The notes beneath the pieces are model-generated. The model ran no database searches. It saw nothing but the letters and a program-made list of their open reading frames with translations, and was not told the origin of the DNA. DNA of 64,000 nucleotides. Source: Hyparrhenia diplandra. Taxonomy: Eukaryota; Streptophyta; Magnoliopsida; Poales; Poaceae. Location of the stretch: positions 1 to 64,000 of the forward strand of contig JADLZK010005508.1 in NCBI GenBank assembly GCA_015847255.1. Direction: 5' to 3'. Every line of letters starts with the position of its first letter. The stretch's first letter is position 1. Shown piece by piece: positions 57,745 to 64,000 of the stretch. Made by a program: the position numbers and the translations under genes.

Positions 57745-58805
57745 CTCACCGGAACAGAGACAAGAAGCGCCGCAAAGAACGATCACCACGGCAGCTCGTG
57801 AGTAGTTCCGGCCAAGATGCTAAAAAAAGATCAAGAGTCAAAAAGAACCCTAAAAGTGCAAGTACAAAGACAGAGAATACAAAACAACTCATACCTGGAG
57901 GAGGGTTGTCAAGAGAATATTCAACAACCCGAATCGAGTCAACAAAGACATCCTTCAAAGAAAGAGCAAAGGGACACCATCGCCTCCTCCTCGGGCAACT
58001 CTCGGGAGGCATCACCACCAACACGAGGGAGATCCTCGTGGCCAGAGTACTCAAAGCCGAAGCGCCTCCCTCGCCATCAAAGGTTGAACTCGACGGCGAA
58101 GGAAGCCGGCAACGACTCCAAAGACCACCGAGGCCACCCCGCTTCAAGATCTTAACGTGGTTGACAAGTTCGGCAACCTCGGACTCATCGGGAGAGTCAA
58201 CCTTTAGATTCTTAGGGTCAACAGGACTCATCGAGTCATGATCCATCAAGGCGGGAGGAGGATTGTTCACATAAAACCACCCGTAACGCTAGCCAAATGT
58301 AATCCGGGAGCTCATACTCAAAGAAAGCGCCCTTTCGACCTCGGGCGGGCCTCGGATGGAAACACATCCAAGAGAGAAAAGATCGCCCCCATGACGTAGG
58401 CGAAAAGAAATAGCGAAAGAGTTTCAAAGAAGGAGGGATGCCTATGAAGGTCTCACAGGCATGAACAAAGATGGAAAGAAGAAGAACCCCATTGGGGGCA
58501 AGATGAGAAAGAGCAATCGAATAGGATTTGCAGAAACTCATGGAAGAAACCGGCAGCAAACAAAGACCAGCTTGGACAAAGGAGAGAAAAAGGACAACCT
58601 CAAGAGGGCCGGGGAGCGGGAAGATGATGGCCGATGGGGAGCCTCCAACCGGAGAGACTCGAGGAGGGAGAAGCCGGCGCCGCTCAAGATCCTCAAGGTC
58701 TCCAAAGATCGACGGAGGACTCGGCCAAACCTTCATGGCCGCCTCCACTTCGGGAACCATCTCCGCCTTCCCCTTCGCGCTCTTGGAGGAAGAACTCTTC
58801 ACCAT
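57745..58805 (-). pseudogene. Antisense gene of Level 2 (PF04195-like domain)
   Basis: It lies opposite to its host element. ATG at 58805 opens a 189-residue frame: a serine/lysine-rich start, then HLAPNGVLLLSIFVHACETF and IGIPPSLKLFRYFF, the block seen in PF04195 ('putative gypsy type transposon'). It continues in another frame with NNPPPALMDHDSMSPVDPKN (from 58270). An intron-like gap of 75 bp lies at 57820-57894 (minus strand CAG|GTATGAG to TTTTTTTAG|CA). The gene has its own TATA box at 58947-58953. Antisense genes of this kind are known from Tat elements; the role of the product is not established. The matching gene in Level 3 has the same layout. Confidence 0.62.
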
Positions 58806-58946
58806 GATGAAACAGGCGAGGGACGGTAAAACTCAAGGGCGCAACGGCGGTGGCAGGGAACCGTGGCGGCGCAAGGATTAGGGCAAGAAAGATTGCTAAT
58901 CGCGGATGCAAATGGCGGCGGAGGAAAAGAAACGGCCGTATCCAAG

Positions 58947-58953
58947 TATTTAT
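58947..58953 (-). promoter_or_regulatory. TATA box of the minus-strand antisense gene in Level 2
   Basis: On the minus strand CCATAAATACTTGG lies 142 bp upstream of ATG 58805. Position and sequence parallel the TATAAATA found 145 bp upstream of the antisense ATG in Level 3. Confidence 0.5.
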
Positions 58954-59319
58954 GGAGAGGGATTTTCCCACCCGTTACTGAATAAAAAACTCTCGTAACG
59001 GAGCCTTTACAACTTCAAAATTAATTTGAAGTGACAACGACACTCCTTTTTATGCGAACATTGCAAAGACCGACACAACGGTCGGAAACCACGAAGGAGA
59101 AAACAACCCTTCAAAAAACGCCAAACAGCTAGCAAGCGCTGAAAACATCCCGGAGCGCAGTTCAAGACAAAGACAAGTCGATAAACCCGCCAAAAAAACA
59201 GAAGAACCCCCGGCAGTCCTCGCGAACAGCCCAATGAACGATATATCCGCACAAAAAAAAAAACCGTCAAAAACCCGGGTAAGACAAAGAACCTCTAAGA
59301 GCTCCATCCGCGAAAAGAG

Positions 59320-59830
59320 CTCTTAGACGCCGGGGGCTACAGGATACCCGGGCAAGATTTTTTCAAAAGGGCTCCGACAACAAGAAGAACTCGAAGACGG
59401 AGGAGAAGAACTCAAAGACCTTCCGGCTCTTTGTGCCAAAAAAGCGAGAAGCTCGGGGCTACACCCCACGGGTGCACTTTTTCAAAGCAAAGTGCACACC
59501 GAACGAAGACAACAAGGACCGCATCAAGGACGCACCCGAAGAGCAGCAGCTCTCTTGACTCAAACATGAGATACTCGGGGTTAGCGGAACAAGGCTCTCC
59601 TTTCAAGAAAGAAGAGCCCCGACGACAAGAAGAACTCGAAGACGGAGGAGAAGAACTCAAAGACCTTCCAGCTCTTTGTGCCAAAAAAAGCAAGAAGCTC
59701 GGGGCTACACCCTACGGGTGCACTTTTTTTCAAAATTGCACTCCGTAAGATGATCTTGAAGACCATATCAAGGCCTCGCCAGAGAAGAGCAAACAACCCT
59801 CAAGACTCGACCTTGAGATGCTCTGGGGCT
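59320..59830 (+). repeat. Direct repeats with polypurine-like tracts before the Level 2 3' LTR
   Basis: A block of about 130 bp (59370-59497) recurs at 59613-59742: GACAAGAAGAACTCGAAGAC, GAGGAGAAGAACTCAAAGAC, GCTCTTTGTGCCAAAAAA and GAAGCTCGGGGCTACACC. Purine-rich G-tracts occur five times: CGCCGGGGGCTACAGG (59331), GCTCGGGGCTACACC (59452 and 59697), ACTCGGGGTTAG (59574) and GCTCTGGGGCT (59820-59830). The last abuts the LTR and is the likely plus-strand primer. Confidence 0.75.
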
Positions 59831-60373
59831 TGTGGATACAGGATCACCTAAGAACTCTACCGAAGTTAAAACGCAGGGTTCTATCCAAGCTCGCGGCCAC
59901 AAACAACTCCCGTAAGGCAATGGAAGCATAGCCACGGTGACTTTGTTGTAACTAGGATAGAACACTAGTCGTTACCTTGTAAAGGGTTTGGGTGTTCGGT
60001 TCCTCTACGGACAACCCTCTCTCAGATCCGACTAGGATCGTAGTGAGTTCCTTGGCCCCTTGGACTATAAAAGGCGGCCAAGGAACACCTCGTAGAGGAG
60101 AGCGCAAGTACGCACGCATGAGAACACAAGCTTGGCATCGACCAAGCGCCAGAAGCTTCACACGGCCGATTCTACCGACCCCATCAATCAAAAACAGCTC
60201 ACGCCGACCGGACGTAATGGTCTTTACTCGATCCTTGATCGAGGGCCCGAGCAAATATAAAAACCCCGCTCTCCATGTCACCGCGCAACAAACCGCCCGG
60301 GCCCAGTTCGCCGAGGTTCGAACAACCGCCCGGTTCACCCCGTGGCGTGCTCTCGGTCGTGAAAACATCGACA
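59831..60373 (+). repeat. 3' LTR of the Level 2 Gypsy element
   Basis: It starts TGTGGATACAGGATCACC and ends CATCGACA, followed by the duplication GTGAG (60374-60378). A TATA box (ACTATAAAAGGCGG) lies at 60064-60077. It is 543 bp against 547 bp in the left copy. Confidence 0.9.
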
Positions 60374-60378
60374 GTGAG

Positions 60379-61810
60379 TTGCAAGCCAAGTTGGACGGCA
60401 TCAAGATCAAAGATGTTGCTCTCAAAGCAAGCAAGTCAACCAAGTCAAACACCTCTAACAAGAACAAGGGCAGCAAGCAATCAATCTCAAATCAAGCCAA
60501 AGAAATGAAGAAAATGCAAGAGCACATTGATTCTACCTCCTCCTCAAGTGATGATGATGATGAGGGAGGTACCGACATCAATGACATGGCATTGTTCATC
60601 AAGAAATATCACAAGGCCATGAAGAGAAATGGGTGCAAGATGGTGCAAAGGAAGTTTCCAAACAAGAAGAAGAGAACATCCTACAATTGTGGAAGCACGA
60701 GCACTTTGTTTGGATTGTCCACATGAGAACAAGAACAACAAATACAAGATGGACAACCCCAACAATGACAAGAGGCAAGATTACAAGAGAAAGGGAAAGA
60801 ACATGGGAGAAGCACACATTGGACATGAGTGGGACTCAACTAAAGAGTCAAGTGAGGAGGATGTGAAGATGGCAACATTTGCTAGACAAGAGTCAACCTC
60901 CACACCAAGGCTCTTCTCCAACATGTCCGATGATGATGAAGATGGCTCCCCTCACATTTGTCTCATGGCAAAGCGTGAGAAGGTACTTTCCAAAACTAAA
61001 GCCTCTCTAACCCTTAGTGATGAATCTAGTAACTTAGTGATAGTTCAAGTGATGATGGGTCTAGTGATGAAGAGTATGATACATTGACTAAGAACCTAGA
61101 TCCAAAGACCAAGATGTTTATCACTAAGATGATGGAGGATTTAGAAAATGTCCAAGCCGAGTTGGAAACTAGAGAAAGTGAACTCACTAGACTTGAGAAG
61201 CTCTATGTTGACAACAAAGACGCTCTTGTGTTTGAAAGAAGTGAGGTGGCCTCTTTACAAAAGAAACTTGTAAAAGAAAAAGAGGACCATGCTCTCACAA
61301 AGAAAGCTACTATTACTCTCAATAAAAGTATTGTGACTTACAAGAAAAAGCACAAGCAACTTGAGGGGGAAATATAGTCTTCTTTGGGAGAGCAACTCAC
61401 ATCTCTCATCCACAAAGGACAACTCTACTCCCTCCACAAGCAATGGATGTGGTAAATGTTTCAACCTAGACTTGAAGAGTCATGCCACAAGCCTTGCAAA
61501 CATGGAAGCCATGAAGAAGGAGATTGCTAGACTCAACACTTTGGTTTGCCAAGAAAGCAAAAAGAGGTGGCAAAGAGACTCAACCAAAGAAGCCACAATA
61601 CATTGATGGAAGAAATTCAAGAATCAAGGATGGGTTAGGCCACACTAGAGGAGCCAAAACAAATGGAAGAAAAATGGTAAATGGCTATGAGTGTGTCCAG
61701 TTCTGGAGCAAAGGGAAGATGAGTACAGATACGCCAAAGACGCACAGACGCGACGCCGCGCCCGAGAAGCAAAAAAGCGGGCGGTCGCTAGGACGAAGCG
61801 GCGGTGCCGC
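60379..61810 (+). pseudogene. Level 1 gag, second part
   Basis: Resumes the SIRE-like gag exactly after the target duplication. It encodes LQAKLDGIKIKDVALKASKS, a lysine/serine linker, DMALFIKKYHKAMKRNG and the zinc-knuckle area (SYNCGS, with a frameshift inside the CCHC motif near 60690). A serine/aspartate-rich region follows, then a long coiled coil (ENVQAELETRESELTRLEKL, about 61150-61200, and on to 61375). The end block GLGHTRGAKTNGRK lies near 61640. Several shifts and stops are present. It is cut at 61810 by the Angela-like element. Confidence 0.78.
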
Positions 61811-63083
61811 TGAAGGAATATGGGATCGCTACGCTAGCTAGAAAACGAAAATTTTCTACCCATAAACCAAGGATCTACCGCTAGTTATAGATCACGGGAT
61901 TACCACTAGACGCGCAGTGCGGTGGAAGCGTCGACCTCGGCGTAGATGTACGCGCCGCAGCAAGGCCGTGCAGTTGTGTGATCGTCCGTCACGCCCGGCC
62001 CTCCTCGTGCGGTTCATCCTTGTGCTCTCGGATGCAAAGACCTCCGAGGTATCCCACACGCATGGGGAGGAAGCGATGCGCCTCCGGACCGCTAGGTCCG
62101 CGAGATGCAAGAGGCGAGGGCGTGGGCGGCAAGGGGTACGCCAAAGTGGCGTGGCTTAGATTAGGTCACACAGCCCCGCGCCCACCTCTCATATATATAG
62201 GCGTCGCTAACAGCTCCCCGAGCCGGGAGGCCCATTAGTAACCCTAAGTCCTCGCCTAATTGGATCAAACCGAATTAGGCCTTCTTCCCCTTAAGCGTGC
62301 GACCCTATGGGCTCACGCACACATAGACATGGCCCGAGTACACCTACTCGGCCAATAGTTGACAACCGCCTCTAGCAAGACGTGCCAACTCCCCATGTGT
62401 ACGCTTAATGATCATATCGCATTTAACCACCACAAACCATATACTCGTCATTCCTTGCCACACGATATTTGGTCCACCTCGTGGGTTAACACTTAACCCA
62501 AGCACGGCCATGCATTTCTTGATCCAATCAATCGAGTGGTCCAGTTATATCTCTCTCTCATGGAGAGGGGCAATTCCATCTTGATTGACTATGTCTCACA
62601 AAGCATGTTTCCCGACAAACCGAAGACCACCTTTATAGCTACCCAATTACGGAGTAACGTTTGATAGTCCCTAAGTAGGTCGTTTCACATCTTGAGTACA
62701 TACGACAATCACAGGTCTAAGGACATAACGTACATGATGTATAAAGAGATAATAATAACATCTCATGTCGGGTCAATCCAAACCCCATGTCATACATGTG
62801 CCCACACTATTAGTTTGACATCTCCATGTCTATGACTTGTGAAACATAGTCATCAACTAATACGTGTGCTGATCTAATATTCATGTGTGTTCTCACATGA
62901 ACTCCGATCGAGGACAATTATTGAATAACCAAACAAGTAAAAGAGTTTCACAAACAATTCACATAATTCTTTGATCAATACAAGTTGTCTTTAATGGATA
63001 TTCATGAACACATAATATATCATGGATACATATGAAGGAATACAAATCATCTTTATGATTAGCTCTAGGGCATATTCCCAACA
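61811..63083 (-). repeat. 3' LTR of the Angela-like Copia element
   Basis: On the minus strand it starts at 63083 with TGTTGGGAATATGCCC and ends at 61811 with CCCATATTCCTTCA. The minus-strand tract AGTGCAAGTGGGAGAT (63084-63099) directly precedes it and is the polypurine tract. The plus-strand ORFs here have no recognisable product. Confidence 0.78.
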
Positions 63084-63099
63084 ATCTCCCACTTGCACT

Positions 63100-64000
63100 A
63101 GAGTTAATCTTTAAGATATCTAATACCCATATCTCTCATGTGTGCCTCATGCTTAGGCCGTGGAAGAGCCTTTGTCAAAGGATCTCGCAACATTTAAATC
63201 CGTATGTATCTTGCATATCTTGATTTCACCACGTTTGATGAACTCTCGAATGAGGTGAAATTTCCGCTAAAGACGTGTTTGTTCTTATGGTGATCCCTCG
63301 GCTCCTTAGCCCGTGCAATCGCGCCACTATTGTCACAATGAAGGTTCAATGGGCGCTTGCATTTGAAACACACCAAGTTCAATGAGGAACTTCCTCATCC
63401 AAACACCTTCCTTTGCAGCTCGAAGGCGCAATGTACTCGGCTTCATTTGTAGAATCGGTCACCGTCTCACGCTTGGAACTTTTCCAACTAACAAGCACCA
63501 CCATTTATTGTGAACAAATATCCCGATTGAGATTGTGAATCATCTCAGGTCGGTTTGGAAGCTAGCATCGGCGTAACAATTTACAACGAGCTCCTCCTCA
63601 CCTCCATAGATTAGGAACATATCTTTAGTCCTTCTTAAGTACTTAAGAATATTTTTAACAAGTGTCCGGTGACTCTCACCCGGATCGCCTTGGTACCGCC
63701 GCAACACTTAGAGCATATGAGATATTCGGGCGTGTACATATCATGGCATACATGATGGAACCAAGCGCCGAGGCGTATGGAACCTTACTCATGCGCTCGC
63801 TCATCGGCAAATCGCCGCTTCTTGCTAAAACGCATACCATGTGACATAGGCAGGAACCCTTTCTTGGACTGTTCCATGTTGAACCGTTTCAACACCTTGT
63901 CAATGTACGTGTCTTGGCATAATCCTATTAGCCTCTTTGATCTATCTCTATAGATCTTTATGCCCAAAATATATGATGCTTCTCCCAAATCCTTCATAGA
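63100..64000 (-). pseudogene. Angela-like pol, end of reverse transcriptase and RNase H (partial)
   Basis: Minus strand, entering from the right edge: MKDLGEASYILGIKIYRDRS, TYIDKVLKRFNME and KGFLPMSHGM (63785-63997). In other frames the sequence then encodes pieces such as ALGSIMYAM (near 63740) and YADASFQTD (near 63570). RNase H follows with LHCDNSGAIARAKEPRDHHK and KHV (63270-63345). These are the C-terminal RT and RNase H blocks of BARE/Angela-type Copia. Stops and shifts break the frame. Confidence 0.82.

Larger units (their letters stand above)
24719..60373 (+). mobile_element. Level 2: Tat-lineage Ty3/Gypsy retrotransposon (13.6 kb without its guest)
   Basis: Flanked by a perfect 5-bp duplication GTGAG (24714-24718 and 60374-60378). 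It has LTRs of 547 and 543 bp, a primer-binding region, gag, protease, reverse transcriptase, RNase H, a second RNase H, integrase (split by Level 3), a long 3' region with a 77-bp tandem array, an antisense gene, and a purine-rich tract before the right LTR. The second RNase H between RT-RH and integrase, the long 3' region and the opposite-strand gene are marks of the Tat lineage (Retand/Ogre relatives). Many frameshifts make it unable to encode its proteins as read. Confidence 0.88.
22267..64000 (+). mobile_element. Level 1: SIRE/Maximus-like Copia retrotransposon, split by nested insertions, runs past the window
   Basis: It consists of a 5' LTR (22267-23546), a primer-binding site and a gag gene. 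Gag is interrupted by the Level 2 Gypsy element (24719-60373) and then by the Angela-like element starting at 61811. Only about 3.9 kb of its own sequence is in the window (22267-24718 and 60379-61810). Pol and the 3' LTR must lie to the right. After removal of Level 2 and one copy of its GTGAG duplication, the gag frame continues without a break (KKLGE then LQAKLDG), which proves host and insert. Confidence 0.85.
61811..64000 (-). mobile_element. Angela-like Copia retrotransposon, inverted, runs past the window
   Basis: The left end is its 3' LTR (61811-63083), followed on the minus strand by a purine-rich tract and the end of pol. It lies in the Level 1 gag, left flank GCCGC (61806-61810). 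Its other half is beyond position 64000, so the target duplication could not be checked. The LTR start TGTTGGGAATATGCCCTAGAG is close to that of the BARE/Angela group. Confidence 0.82.

Noticed and set aside
1..64000. tRNA, rRNA or small nuclear RNA genes
   Set aside because: No cloverleaf with A and B boxes and no rRNA-like block was noticed; only primer-binding sites complementary to tRNA ends were seen.

Overview
The window is nuclear DNA from a grass (Poaceae). Three things point there: very GC-rich exons beside AT-rich intergenic DNA, a half-size ABCG transporter gene with plant introns, and a dense set of grass-type transposons (SIRE/Maximus-like and Angela-like Copia, Tat/Retand-like and Athila-like Gypsy, CACTA, Helitron, Stowaway-like MITEs). 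I cannot name the species. No rRNA or tRNA gene was seen.

Left part (1-18.1 kb), gene-bearing. An ABCG25-like half-size ABC transporter gene lies at 3290-7440 on the plus strand, with three coding exons. A TATA box and two ACGT-core motifs precede it. Its exons carry seven small indels in homopolymer or GC-rich runs, so the reading frame is broken in a way that looks more like consensus error than decay. From 8.1 to 17.3 kb a diverged tandem segmental duplication is present (copy A 8.1-13.0 kb, copy B 13.3-17.3 kb). Copy A holds a 1.2-kb non-autonomous CACTA element. Copy B holds a 1.15-kb Helitron, which carries a minisatellite, and a 1.04-kb internally deleted Copia element with 103-bp LTRs and a perfect ATGAG target duplication. 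The matching copy-A sequence provides empty sites for both copy-B insertions. At 17601-18064 there is a two-exon gene for a small secreted cysteine-rich peptide resembling the grass MEG (maternally expressed gene)/ESF family.

Middle part (18.1-22.3 kb): AT-rich noncoding DNA with MITEs.

Right part (22.3-64 kb): one nested retrotransposon stack. Level 1 is a SIRE/Maximus-like Copia element (+), 5' LTR at 22267-23546, whose gag is split by Level 2. Level 2 is a Tat-lineage Gypsy element (+, 24719-60373, target duplication GTGAG) whose integrase is split by Level 3. Level 3 is a second Tat-lineage Gypsy element (-, 30948-52972) whose antisense gene is split by Level 4. Level 4 is a gag-protease-only Athila-like element (+, 35594-43867). 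A fifth element, an Angela-like Copia (-, from 61811 past the window end), sits in the Level 1 gag. With their nested guests removed, the two Tat elements are about 13.6 and 13.8 kb.

Both Tat elements carry, between pol and the 3' LTR, a gene on the opposite strand with its own TATA box 142-145 bp upstream of the ATG. Both encode a segment resembling the 'putative gypsy type transposon' domain (PF04195), and both have short intron-like gaps. This paired antisense gene arrangement and the small peptide gene are the most interesting content. Frameshifts occur throughout, including in elements with nearly identical LTRs, so many of them probably reflect assembly quality.
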